Assembly (NCBI GenBank): GCA_030849075.1
Contig: JASAOO010003301.1
Span: forward strand, 1 to 38,241
Reading direction: 5' to 3'
DNA from: Zelonia costaricensis
Lineage: Eukaryota > Euglenozoa > Kinetoplastea > Trypanosomatida > Trypanosomatidae
Length of the DNA stretch: 38,241 bases
The position numbers and the translations under genes are program-made. The notes below the pieces were generated by a model. That model searched no databases. It had not been told where the DNA came from and was given only the letters and a program-made list of their open reading frames with translations. Shown piece after piece: positions 28,165 to 36,929 of the stretch. Numbering within the stretch: position 1 is the first letter of the stretch; every line of letters begins with the position of its first letter.

Positions 28165-28752
28165 TCACGCCCCCTCCTCGCCCGCGCCCTCGCGGCGCAC
28201 CCGCTTGAGGTGCTCCGCGAGCTGCGCCTCCTGCTGCTGCCGCCGCGCCACCTCAGCGCGCTGCTTCTCCACCTCCTGCACGGAGCGGTCGAAGGCGCTG
28301 CCACTGCCCGCCCCAGCCGATGCGGCGGCCTTCACGCCGAACGCGGCGGCGAACTTCGCGGCCGACTTCGCCTTCTCCTGCCGCTGCTGCGTCTTGAGTT
28401 CGCGCTTCGCGGCGGTCAGCAGCGACTCATACAGCTCCCCGCACTCCCGCGCGATCGTGGCTGCATCGACGCCGGCAGCCTCGCGGTCTTCGCGGTATCG
28501 CAGCACGCGCAGCCGCACCTCGCGCAGGGCGTGATGGGCCTGCAGTCGAGCCGCCATCTCGGCGTTCTCGGCCTGAGCGCGGCGCTGCTCCAGCGGGTTG
28601 ATGGACGCGCCGCCCTCCGCCGCGGTGATGGCGCTCTCGTCCAACGGGGCAGTGCGGCTCGCGGCGGAGGCGGAGATGTTGACCCGACTGCGCTGCACAT
28701 AGCCGCTCAGGCCGGTGCCCTTCACCGCTGCCGCTTCGACGCCGTTGTACAT
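28165..28752 (-). CDS. CWC21: CWC21/SRRM2-like spliceosome protein
   Basis: A 195-aa protein. The start at 28752 is set by homology: residues 1-21 read MYNGVEAAAVKGTGLSGYVQ, the same layout as the Cwc21/SRRM2 N-terminus (YNGIGL..PRGSGT.GYVQRN). The frame is open further up but passes through a GT tract and looks untranslated. A helical, charged segment at about 55-115 (LEQRRAQAENAEMAARLQ, then VLRYREDREAAGVDAATI) matches the cwf21 domain, which in yeast binds Prp8 and Snu114. The C-terminal part (120-195) is basic and Ala/Glu/Gln rich and probably coiled. Cwc21 joins the activated spliceosome near the 5' splice site. Trypanosomatids have very few cis-introns, so the partner reaction is mainly spliced-leader trans-splicing. 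The SR-rich tail of SRRM2 is absent. Confidence 0.82.
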   Translation of the reverse strand: MYNGVEAAAVKGTGLSGYVQRSRVNISASAASRTAPLDESAITAAEGGASINPLEQRRAQAENAEMAARLQAHHALREVRLRVLRYREDREAAGVDAATIARECGELYESLLTAAKRELKTQQRQEKAKSAAKFAAAFGVKAAASAGAGSGSAFDRSVQEVEKQRAEVARRQQQEAQLAEHLKRVRREGAGEEGA

Positions 28753-29053
28753 GGACGGAACCGTTGCAACCCGCGCAATTAGGTGGTGTGCGCCGTGCCG
28801 GCCGCGAAGTGCTGCGCGATTGTGGCACAGGTAGGAAGGGAGGAATGGGGGAGCAAGTCGCCGCGCGTGAGTCGCACCAATGCAGGAGACACTCGTCTGA
28901 AGCGGGCGATTCTGTTTTCGGCGTGTTTCTGAATGTTCGGCCACGTGGCGTGTCGCGCGTGTGGGTGCGTGCGTGTGTATGCGGGCACGGTGCAGCACGT
29001 GAGAGCCGCTCATGAAAGCAAGCGAGCGCGCCCCATACCCCAGCGCACGCACA

Positions 29054-29092
<39 letters not shown>

Positions 29093-29539
29093 AGCGTGGG
29101 GAGTGCCCAGTTAGGGAAAGAGGGGAGGAGGAGGGAGAGAGAAACGAAGTTGCGAAAGGTTCGAAGGAGTTCATACCGACACATCAGCAGCGTCTGTGGA
29201 GTCGCACGGTACGTGGGGGATGGGGGGGAGCGGCTGTGCTGTGATAGCGGACTTGATACAGCCTGCTAAGCGATAACGGAGGTGAAGGTGCGTCTTGCAC
29301 GTCTTCCTGTGAAGTCGCGCTCTCAATTCTGCGCGGCTGCGGCTGTGATAGGCAAGAAGAGCAAAGAGTTGCCGGTCACTCTTGCGCTTACTTCGGTCAT
29401 ACAGAATGCGTTCCAGCTTATGTGAAGAGCACGCGCGGTAGTGCAACAGCGCAAGCACGCGGCACCACAAGAGCGCGTCCGGCCCCGTCTTCTTCCACAC
29501 ACATACACGCACACGCACAAGGGCACTGTTCACACAGCC
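28753..29539. other. intergenic spacer with AC tract
   Basis: No gene is seen. Carries a long (AC)n tract at 29054-29089 and a purine-rich stretch right after it (29090-29150), together a likely splice-acceptor region for the CWC21-like gene. Confidence 0.6.
29054..29089. repeat. (AC)n microsatellite
   Basis: Eighteen uninterrupted AC units, tied with the GT tract at 15322 for the longest in the window. Confidence 0.97.
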
Positions 29540-30436
29540 TCAAGCAGCGATGTCTGTGCCCGATGGCGGCTCACCAACCGCCCTCGCCTCCCTCGAAGCC
29601 TTCAGCGCCGCGTGGTACGCCGCTACGGCGGCCTCATCCAGCATCACCGCGCCGTACGCACGCTCAAGGTCGCGCACGAGGCTCAGCGCGAGGGAGGCGA
29701 TGTGGTCCCGCGCGGCGGCGAAGCGGTGCCGCTGCTCCGCCTCCGTCTCCAGCGCGTACCGCGTCGCCACCTCCGCCACCTCCCAGCGACGCCGCAAACG
29801 GCACGACTGCCGCAACTCCTGCGGGCGCATTCGCATAAAGAGGGGCTCGCCTTCGTACAGGTGGTCCTGCAGCTTGCGCGTGGACGTCTCGTGCATGATG
29901 GTTGGGTCGCGCGGGCTCCAGAGCGTCCAGCTCTGCCGCGCATCGGTCGTGTCACGTGCCAGGCCCCAGTGCGCCGGCGTCGCGGACGCCAGGAGCGGGT
30001 CTGAGAAGCCGCTCGCAGAGTCCGCGGCAGACACCGCCAGGCTGCGTGACATGGAGCTTGCATCCGCGGACGGGCTGCAGCCTGTGGAGTCCCCATGCGG
30101 TGGATGCGGCAGCGACGCTTCGTGTGCCGCTGGGCTGCGCCGCTGATATGCATCGCTGGCACGCCCTGCGTACCGCGCGTCAACGCTGACGTACACGTCG
30201 TACGTGCGGCGCTGGCGCAGCGCACCGGCCAGAGACGTGCAGGACTGCCCACGCACGTCGAGCCCCGCCTCCTGCATCACGGACACGGCCAGCGGGTGTA
30301 GCACACCGGCGTGGTGCACGGCCCCGCTGCAGACGAACACGCGGCCCGCCGTGAAGGCACGGAGTAGCGACTCGGCCATCTGCGTCCGCGCCGTGTTCGT
30401 AACCCCGGCGATGATAACGCCACGGCAGCCACTCAT
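29540..30436 (-). CDS. LMW-phosphatase/arsenate-reductase-fold protein lacking the catalytic Cys
   Basis: A 298-aa protein. The ATG at 30436 was chosen because the first beta-strand begins right after it (RGVIIAG), as in LMW protein tyrosine phosphatases and thioredoxin-type arsenate reductases. The N-terminal motif reads AGVTNTARTQMAESLL where active members have C-x5-R-(S/T)-x-MAE. Asn14, Arg17, Thr18 and the MAE helix are kept, but the nucleophilic Cys (position 11) is Gly and the second Cys (position 16) is Ala. Downstream, HPLAVSVMQEAGLDVRGQ (47-64) follows the family closely, and YDVYVSVD matches the next strand. A roughly 60-residue Ser/Ala-rich insert (about 100-160) and a charged helical C-terminal region (200-298) are not typical. 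It should fold like the family yet be catalytically dead through this Cys, so a binding or regulatory role is likely. Confidence 0.75.
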   Translation of the reverse strand: MSGCRGVIIAGVTNTARTQMAESLLRAFTAGRVFVCSGAVHHAGVLHPLAVSVMQEAGLDVRGQSCTSLAGALRQRRTYDVYVSVDARYAGRASDAYQRRSPAAHEASLPHPPHGDSTGCSPSADASSMSRSLAVSAADSASGFSDPLLASATPAHWGLARDTTDARQSWTLWSPRDPTIMHETSTRKLQDHLYEGEPLFMRMRPQELRQSCRLRRRWEVAEVATRYALETEAEQRHRFAAARDHIASLALSLVRDLERAYGAVMLDEAAVAAYHAALKASREARAVGEPPSGTDIAA

Positions 30437-31062
30437 GCTGGGCTTGGGTGGAGTCACAGGAGAAATCGGAGCAGGGCCGAGCTTGTGTGTAGTAGTCGAG
30501 AATCCTTTGCGCCCCCCGCGTGAGCAGAGGGGCGAAGGAAGGCGGCGGAGGTCCGCGACCGCCGCCGCGCAGGGCGAGGGCAGGGGGGCGAAGGGAGACG
30601 AGTGAAGATGAGGCAGGCCGACGCGGTGGCACCAAACGGAGGAGGGCGCGCGCGCGCTCGTGTACTGTGAGAGGGAGCTGCGCCACGGGTGCGACGCACC
30701 TTGCATGACCTCGGCGCACCCCTTCGAGTTCTTCCCACCTCTCGGGAAAGAAATGGTGGAGGGAGGGCGGGAGTCTGGAGGCGTCTGTGTGGCAGCCTCC
30801 ACCGTCGTGTGAGCTGCTGCTGCCTCCTCTCCTCCTCTCTCTCGCAACAGAGTCCCGTGCCACACACACCAAGGCGCCACGCAGAGGTGTGTGTGGCTCG
30901 TCGCGTACGTCAGTGAGCGGCGCTTCACGCATTTTCCGCACTTCTGCCGTCATGCTTTAGATGTCTTGTACTCTGTGTTGTGCCTCTTTGCGCGCGCGTG
31001 TGGGTGGGCGTGGAAGTGTATGCGGACGCGTGTGTCGACTTTGCCGATGTCTGTCTGACCTC

Positions 31063-31080
31063 GCACACACACACACAGAC
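31063..31080. repeat. (CA)n microsatellite
   Basis: Eight CA units in the spacer upstream of the phosphatase-fold gene. Confidence 0.8.
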
Positions 31081-31467
31081 GCATATGAGCGTCGCGCGAG
31101 TCTTCCCTTCTTCCTCTCTAGCCGAGAAGGGCGTCCTGCACAGTCGCGAGAGTTTCTTACACACAAGCTGCAGCGGAACGCACACACACACACAAATTCG
31201 AAAACACTCACACAGACTTACACGAGCACGGAAGCAACACAAGCAACGCGCGTGTGTGTGGGTGGCAATGCACCGCACGTCGATGTCCGCGGCACCTCAT
31301 CACACACATGCGAGGGAGGGAGAGAGGGAGCGAGCGCAGCCGATGGTGCAACTCCGCACCAAGAATGGAGGCGGGAAGGGAAAGGCTGGCGCAATAGTAA
31401 GAAGAACGCATGGGATACACGACGCGTAATAGACAAAGGGTGCACCGCGGGCACACGCAATACTCTG

Positions 31468-31504
31468 CACACACACACAGACACAGAGACACAGAGACAC
31501 AGAG
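31468..31504. repeat. (AC)n with ACAGAG units
   Basis: An AC run passing into three ACACAG/AGACAC units, in the 3' side of the Smr-domain gene. Confidence 0.85.
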
Positions 31505-31961
31505 GGACGGTTCAGATGCTTATGCAGCGGCCAGCAGAAAACAGCCGGAGTGGGGAAGGAGAGGAGCGGCAGACGCGAGAAGCGCGGGACGGGAGAGGTG
31601 AGGAGAGGAAGGGGGGCCGCCAGCAGCAGCAGCCGGGTTGCACGCACAGAGGTGCTGGCGGAGGTGACGCGCACCAGAGCTTCAGCCACACGGCTTGCGC
31701 AGGTACACCTTCCAGGCAAGAAGGCAGCACCTGTGTGGAGCCCTGCCAACGCGAGTGCGTCGAGAGCGGAGCGGCGGCGTGTGGCGGGAGAGCGGGGAGA
31801 GCGGGGATAGAGGAAAGACGGCTAGAGGAAAGCGGTGGGGAGCGATGCGCGGGCGCCTTATCCATCCCCTCCACCTCCCCCTCCTCTGGAGTGACTCATC
31901 ACCTCCCGCGCACGCCCTCCCCTGCGAGCACGCTCTGCATCGTCACGCTACCGCACGCAGG

Positions 31962-34697
31962 CTAGGAATCCGCTGGCGGCAGCCGCACGGCCACGTCGAG
32001 GTAGCCGGCCTTGATCGACTTCACCTTCACCGTACTCGACAGGAACGTGTCCGTGCGCAGCTCCTCCATCACGGCCGGGTAGAGCGTCTGGTGGCCGCGG
32101 CGGCTGTGCTTCCCCTCGCCCGTGACGATGCGCAGCTGGGCGACGCGGTGGCGCCGGCACACCTGCACGCGGCGCACCAGCACGTCGTGCACCTCCACCG
32201 TGTGGAAGCCGTGCAGGTCGAGCGTGCTTGTCGCGTCGCCGCGCAGCCGCTCCTGCTCGAGCGCGAGCATCGCGAGCCGGTTCAGTCGATTGTACTCCAG
32301 GCCGAGGCGGCGCCCCTCCCGGCTGAGCAGCCGCGCCGTGCGGCCATCCCCGTTCAGAAAGGCCGCCGTGGCCTGACCCAGCACGCGGAGCCGCTGCGCG
32401 TTGATCAGGTAGGCCTGCTCCCGCACCCGGCGCCAGTCCCCGTAGGCCAGTATCTCCTGCTCCGCCGCGCGGTACGCCCGATACGCCGCCTCACTCGACT
32501 CCGCCGCGTCGTGCGCGGCCGCGGCGTCATCGCGCAATGCCGCTGCAGGCGCCTCGGTGGAAGAGGACGCGGGCCGCCACTCCACTGCCGGCACCGGCGT
32601 CACCACTTTCTTGCTTGCCGAGTGATTTGCCGTGGTGCGCGTCGTGGAGGCTGCCGCGTCGATGTCCAGCAGTTCCTTGGTCAGCTCGTTCAGCGCCGTC
32701 GTCGCCCGTGTCCACTGCCGATCCGCCGCACAAAACGCGCTGCGCACCACGTCGCCGTCGAGGCCCGGGAACATGACGCGGAGCTTCTCCAGGCGCAGCT
32801 GGTCAGCAGGAGTCATGGCCGCCGTGCTGCCGCTCCACATCGCCGACCGCGCCACATTCTCCTGCGCGCACAGCAGCGTGCTGTAGGCGTCCGCGAAGGC
32901 GTCGTGGTGTTGCTGCAAGACCGCCTCCACCGCTGCCGGCTCCACCGCGGGAAAGAGAGCGAGTAGCGTGAGCAGCCCGTTGTGGCGCTCCTGCACCGCC
33001 GCGTGATCGGCAGCCGCCTCGCGCTCCGCAGCGTCTTCGGCGGCTGCGAGCGCCAGCGCCGCGGCGACGTCGTCGACTGAGTCCGTCGTGGACGCGGCGC
33101 CAACGTGGTGAATCACATCACTGGCACGGATCGAGTCGCCACCGCTGACGCGCAGGGCCTGCAGCACGACGGCCGGCTCGACCGCCGGGTACGCCTCCAC
33201 CAGGCCAAGGAACACCCTCATCTCCACATCGCCGTCGCCGTGCGGGGAGGCAGAGCCGAGGCACGAGAGGCTGTCCAGCTCCGCGGTGCTGGCCCGGAGC
33301 GCGTCGGAGAGCGCGGGCAGGTCATCGATCGAGGGCAGCACGGAGTACGAGTGCGAAGACACGTCGCGGTCCGACGCAGGGGGTGTTGAGCCCGCTGCAG
33401 CGGCCGACGTCGCCCCACCGCTGACCATCGCCACGCCCTGCAGACGGTTCTTCTTGGGCTTTCCGGAAGCCCGCGACAGCGCCGGCGCCCCATCGCGCCT
33501 GTTCGCACTATCGCGAAGCCCCGTGCCCGCCGCGTCGGCCAGCGGCGCGAGCCCGGCACGGGCGCGCAGCGACGCGTGGAACTCCGCCTCCGTCTCGTGG
33601 CGGTAGCGACACGCGTCCGCCGTGTAACGGCAGCGGCCGTTCAGGAAGTGTACACACACGTCGGCGTCGCGGTCGGCATGCGCGCAAGCATCGCCGAACT
33701 TGCAGCTGCCGTACTGCGCGACGCACGGGTGCCGGGCTCGGCTGCGCGCTGGCGGCGGCGGCTGCACCGGTGCCGCAGGGCACGCGACCGGCGCGACCGC
33801 GCAGACCGCAGGACTCTTCGCGTCGGTCGCTGATGCCGTTGCAGCTGTGCGCACGAGGTCGCGGAACGGCGTAGGGTGCGCCAGCCCCGTCGCGCCGCCC
33901 TCGTCCTCCCCGTCCTCCGCACCGTCTTCGTCGTCGCTCTCTCCTACGAAGGTGGCGGCGGTGGGCTGCCGAGGCGGAGGGGCGATCGGGTCCGTGTGCG
34001 ATGGCGCGGAGCCGCGGATGCGGTTGAAGTCGGACGCCTGCAGCGGCGGCGCCCGCATCGTGCGTGCGGCATCGTCGTCGAGCCCGTCACGCACAGGGGC
34101 GATGCGCGTGGCGGACTGCAGCTTGGAGCTCGTGCCAGTGCTGCCAGGCACGACCCGAAAGACGCCGCCGTCTTCGCCGTGTGCCACCAACACGTCCCCT
34201 CCCGCGTCGTGTCCCTCCCCGCCTGCCGACCCCCAGACCGTGTCGCACACGTCGACTCCGTCGATGTAGTGCCGGTGCCGACACGAGCTGCCGTATATGC
34301 AGCCACCCTGGATGTACTGCACACACACGTCCCCCGGCAGGTCCTTGAGCGCACAGTGCGGACCGTACTGGCACGAGCCGTACTGAACGACGCACGGGTG
34401 CCGCCGCGCTGCCTGCCGCCGCGCCTCCGCCACCGCCGGAGACGGAGAGGCGAAGAGCGGCGATGTGGCGGGTGGACGTGCGCGCTGGAGCGACGGGATT
34501 AGCGATGCGTTGGGCTGCGATGGTGGCTGCTGTTGCTGTTGCTGCTGCTGTTGCTGCCGCTCAAGGATGCGCAAGGCGAGCTCGACGTTGTTGCCGGCGT
34601 CCTTCAGTGCCTGGGTTGCCTTGGCCTTCCCAAAGCCCTTCGCGGTCAGCCGCGCCACCTGGTCAGACCCTGCGCCACCGCCACCACTGCGGCCCAT
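31962..34697 (-). CDS. UBA / CCCH zinc finger / CUE / DUF1771 / Smr protein (Cue2-N4BP2-like candidate mRNA endonuclease)
   Basis: A 911-aa protein from the ATG at 34697. Domains in order: a UBA-like helix bundle (about 12-46, VARLTAKGFGKAKATQALKD); polyGln (48-57); a Cys-rich pair at 100-143 with a full CX7CX5CX3H finger (VCVQYIQGGCIYGSSCRHRH); a second pair at about 321-370 (VCVHFLNGRCRYTADACRYRH); three CUE/UBA-like repeats with AYPAVEP, LFPAVEP and MFPGLDG cores (about 493-530, 575-610, 633-672); a DUF1771 helical region (about 733-812); and a C-terminal Smr domain with LDLHG (826-830) and GEGKHS (860-865). DUF1771 plus Smr is the N4BP2 pairing. In yeast Cue2, CUE domains bind ubiquitinated collided ribosomes and the Smr domain cuts the mRNA; its Asp-x-His is kept here (Asp827, His829), with Arg866/867 nearby. 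The zinc fingers suggest added RNA binding. Nuclease activity is inferred. Confidence 0.92.
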   Translation of the reverse strand: MGRSGGGGAGSDQVARLTAKGFGKAKATQALKDAGNNVELALRILERQQQQQQQQQQPPSQPNASLIPSLQRARPPATSPLFASPSPAVAEARRQAARRHPCVVQYGSCQYGPHCALKDLPGDVCVQYIQGGCIYGSSCRHRHYIDGVDVCDTVWGSAGGEGHDAGGDVLVAHGEDGGVFRVVPGSTGTSSKLQSATRIAPVRDGLDDDAARTMRAPPLQASDFNRIRGSAPSHTDPIAPPPRQPTAATFVGESDDEDGAEDGEDEGGATGLAHPTPFRDLVRTAATASATDAKSPAVCAVAPVACPAAPVQPPPPARSRARHPCVAQYGSCKFGDACAHADRDADVCVHFLNGRCRYTADACRYRHETEAEFHASLRARAGLAPLADAAGTGLRDSANRRDGAPALSRASGKPKKNRLQGVAMVSGGATSAAAAGSTPPASDRDVSSHSYSVLPSIDDLPALSDALRASTAELDSLSCLGSASPHGDGDVEMRVFLGLVEAYPAVEPAVVLQALRVSGGDSIRASDVIHHVGAASTTDSVDDVAAALALAAAEDAAEREAAADHAAVQERHNGLLTLLALFPAVEPAAVEAVLQQHHDAFADAYSTLLCAQENVARSAMWSGSTAAMTPADQLRLEKLRVMFPGLDGDVVRSAFCAADRQWTRATTALNELTKELLDIDAAASTTRTTANHSASKKVVTPVPAVEWRPASSSTEAPAAALRDDAAAAHDAAESSEAAYRAYRAAEQEILAYGDWRRVREQAYLINAQRLRVLGQATAAFLNGDGRTARLLSREGRRLGLEYNRLNRLAMLALEQERLRGDATSTLDLHGFHTVEVHDVLVRRVQVCRRHRVAQLRIVTGEGKHSRRGHQTLYPAVMEELRTDTFLSSTVKVKSIKAGYLDVAVRLPPADS
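34527..34559. repeat. trinucleotide CTG/TTG repeat coding polyGln
   Basis: Mixed CAG and CAA codons on the minus strand encode the polyGln tract directly after the UBA-like domain of the Smr protein. It is interrupted, so likely fairly stable, but its length may vary between strains. Confidence 0.9.
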
Positions 34698-35552
34698 GCG
34701 GAACTCTCGAGTCTCGTGTAAAGCGTGTGCGTGGATGCGTCGGGGTGTGTGCTGTGGTCGACCTGTCGCAGACGCGTTTGCTGAAGGCGGCGAGGATCGA
34801 GAAGGCGATGACTGTTGGAAGGGAGTGGGGGTTGTGGGGGAGGGGGGGAAGAAGGTGCGACGAGAGCCAGGTGCAGTAGTGAGCCGCAGGGAGGCACGTG
34901 CACGGCGTCCCCCACGACAGCCGCGCCGTCTGCAGCGGAGCGGGAGGCAGGAGGTGGAGGGGAGGGAGTACGGTGCAGTCCGTCGTGCCAGTGGCCAAGT
35001 TCATCTAATTCCATGCTTCTACTGCCTCACGGGAGCAACAAGAGGCACCGCACGCATCGCGGCCACACAACGGAAATGGTGAAGAGGACGGGATCACCAC
35101 GCACACACGCGCGCACACACACGCAGACACAAACACAAAGTGGAGCAGACGCAGACACGACGTAAAGAGAAACGAGAGAGACACGCGCGGGTGAGGTGAC
35201 AGAAGACAGGCAGGGAAAGAGCTCCGCCGTCGACGCAGGAGGGCACAAGACGGCACAGAGCAGGAGAGATGTTAAACCAGGTATGCATGAAACAGAGAAG
35301 CGTGCCGCACCCGCCGCGCGCCGCAGCGGGCCCGTGCCAGACTCGCTGCACCTCTCCTTCACCGCCCTCACCGCACACCTCCGCCGACAGTGAGTGCAGG
35401 TGGCGGGGAGGAAGGAGCGGAGCGGGATGTGCGGAGGAGCAGCGGCGGTGGTGGCGGTGGAGTGCGCAGGTGCGACACGGGAGGCGGCAGCGGATCCGGA
35501 GAAGACGCACGAAGGGGGGGGGAGGCGGTGCACGGCGCACTCCACCGTCCGC
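34698..35552. other. intergenic spacer
   Basis: No gene is seen. Contains a purine-rich tract (34815-34856) just before the Smr gene start on the transcribed strand, a good splice-acceptor candidate region, and an AC array at 35102-35137. Confidence 0.55.
35102..35137. repeat. imperfect (CA)n array
   Basis: CACACGCGCG and CACACAC units with CAGACAC and AAACAC interruptions, between the four-TM gene and the Smr-domain gene. Confidence 0.75.
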
Positions 35553-36167
35553 CTACACGCCCCGTGCGCCGCGCGTACACCACAGCACAATGAAAACACC
35601 AAAGCACACGGTGCACGCCACCATCGCGCACAGCGCCACCATCCTTGCGCAGCCTCCGTCCGGGTGCCGCACGTCATCCACGATTGCCCACGCCGCACAC
35701 CCGCACGGATAGCACGAAATCAGCAACGTCACCACGCCCAGTAGCAGCTGCCACCATCGCGGGCCACTGAGCGGCCCCCACACGAAGGCTACGACCAGCG
35801 CCACCTTCAGCACGTACGCCACCAGGGCGGGGACGAGGGTGAGGTAGGCGAGCGCTGCGAGGTAGTAGCTGTCGTCGTCCGGGTGCGGCTCGTTTAGAAA
35901 GACGTACACGTGATAGCAGAGCACCAACATCAGCACCGCCAGCGCGGCACTCAACGCCAGCGTCAGCCACGCCACAGCGCGCAGCAGCCCGTCGCCTGCT
36001 CGAGCGGGGCACTCAGCCGTGAGAGCTGCCGTCTGCATCTCCGCCGCGAGCACCAGCAGTACTGAGCCACCCCGCTCCGGCGCCGCCTTCCCCACGGCCG
36101 GCGCGCCGGCCTCTGCGGATGACAGAAGCAGCTGCGGCTCGGCCTCCTCAGGCTCGGTGTGCGGCAT
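35553..36167 (-). CDS. four-TM membrane protein of unknown function
   Basis: A 204-aa protein from the ATG at 36167; the frame is open slightly further but only from a TTG. Residues 1-60 are hydrophilic, acidic at the start (MPHTEPEEAEPQLLLSS), with no signal peptide. Four hydrophobic helices follow at about 64-90, 103-130, 138-163 and 174-197, with a short acidic loop (NEPHPDDDS) between helices 1 and 2, and a WGPLSGPRWW loop between helices 2 and 3. Cys residues are frequent in helices 3 and 4 (ISCYPCGCAAW, and C173, C180, C185, C188). Acidic N-terminus and basic C-terminus would place both ends in the cytosol. The EPEEAEPQLLL segment includes an acidic-dileucine-type signal (EPQLLL) that could steer it to endosomes or the flagellar pocket. 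No family recognised. Confidence 0.78.
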   Translation of the reverse strand: MPHTEPEEAEPQLLLSSAEAGAPAVGKAAPERGGSVLLVLAAEMQTAALTAECPARAGDGLLRAVAWLTLALSAALAVLMLVLCYHVYVFLNEPHPDDDSYYLAALAYLTLVPALVAYVLKVALVVAFVWGPLSGPRWWQLLLGVVTLLISCYPCGCAAWAIVDDVRHPDGGCARMVALCAMVACTVCFGVFIVLWCTRGARGV

Positions 36168-36929
36168 GGTGCAGCGCAGCTTGGCGGCGGGTAAGGGGGG
36201 GGGGAACGTGTGGTGCAAGCGCGGCCGATGGTTGCGGCTCGAGCGACAGCGCGTGTGTGCTAAAGGTGGGGAGAAGAAAGCGCAAGAGGGCGGCGACCTT
36301 TGGGAAATGTGTGGCGAGAGGGGCGGGAGGGGCGGGAAGGGGGTCAGGAGTGGTGGGGAAGCGTGAGAAGCTGGAGTGGGAGAGAGAGGGGGGTGGGGTG
36401 AGGTGCGGGGAGGGCCGGCCGCGGAGGAGGGGGGGAGGGGCGAGCTGCAGGAAGGCCAGCAGCGGCTTCAGAGGGAAGATGGCGGCGGCTGCAGGAGGAG
36501 GTGCATGCCCACTGACCGAGTCTACCGATGCATGGGCCCCGTCCGGTGGATGGCCGTGGGTGGCGCACCCCTTCTTAGTCCCAAACTCGTGCCAGTCACG
36601 TCGCTGCCTTCGACTCGGAGAGAAAGCGGGGTGCATCAGCGCTGCCATGACGGCGCGTACCAAGCCGCACTGTGCGCACCTCCAGCATGGCACCTTCTCC
36701 CTCCCACCCCACACCCACCTCTTGTCCTGAGCTCACACCATAAGGGAGGGCAACACACCGCGTCAGCACGCGCCACCGCCACCCCCTCCCCCTTCCTCGC
36801 TCCCGTGTCGGCTCCTCCACGCCTAGCCTCGCCTCCAATCACCGAGGAGGGCGCAGCGAGGTGGTGGGAAGCCCAGCCAAGACGCTGGTGGTCGCACCTA
36901 CACGCGGTGTGGGGGTGCGCGTGTGTCTG
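36168..36929. other. intergenic spacer up to the retroelement region
   Basis: No gene is seen. Very purine-rich on the plus strand at about 36290-36440, which reads as a long pyrimidine tract upstream of the four-TM gene and is a likely splice-acceptor region. The last 80 bases before 36930 remain GC-rich like the rest. Confidence 0.55.

Larger units (their letters stand above)
30437..31961. other. intergenic spacer with AC tracts
   Basis: No gene is seen. Contains AC/ACAG arrays at 31063-31080, 31181-31194 and 31468-31504 and purine-rich stretches around 31550-31620. Minus-strand frames upstream of the phosphatase-fold start are Arg/Ser/His rich and look untranslated. Confidence 0.55.
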
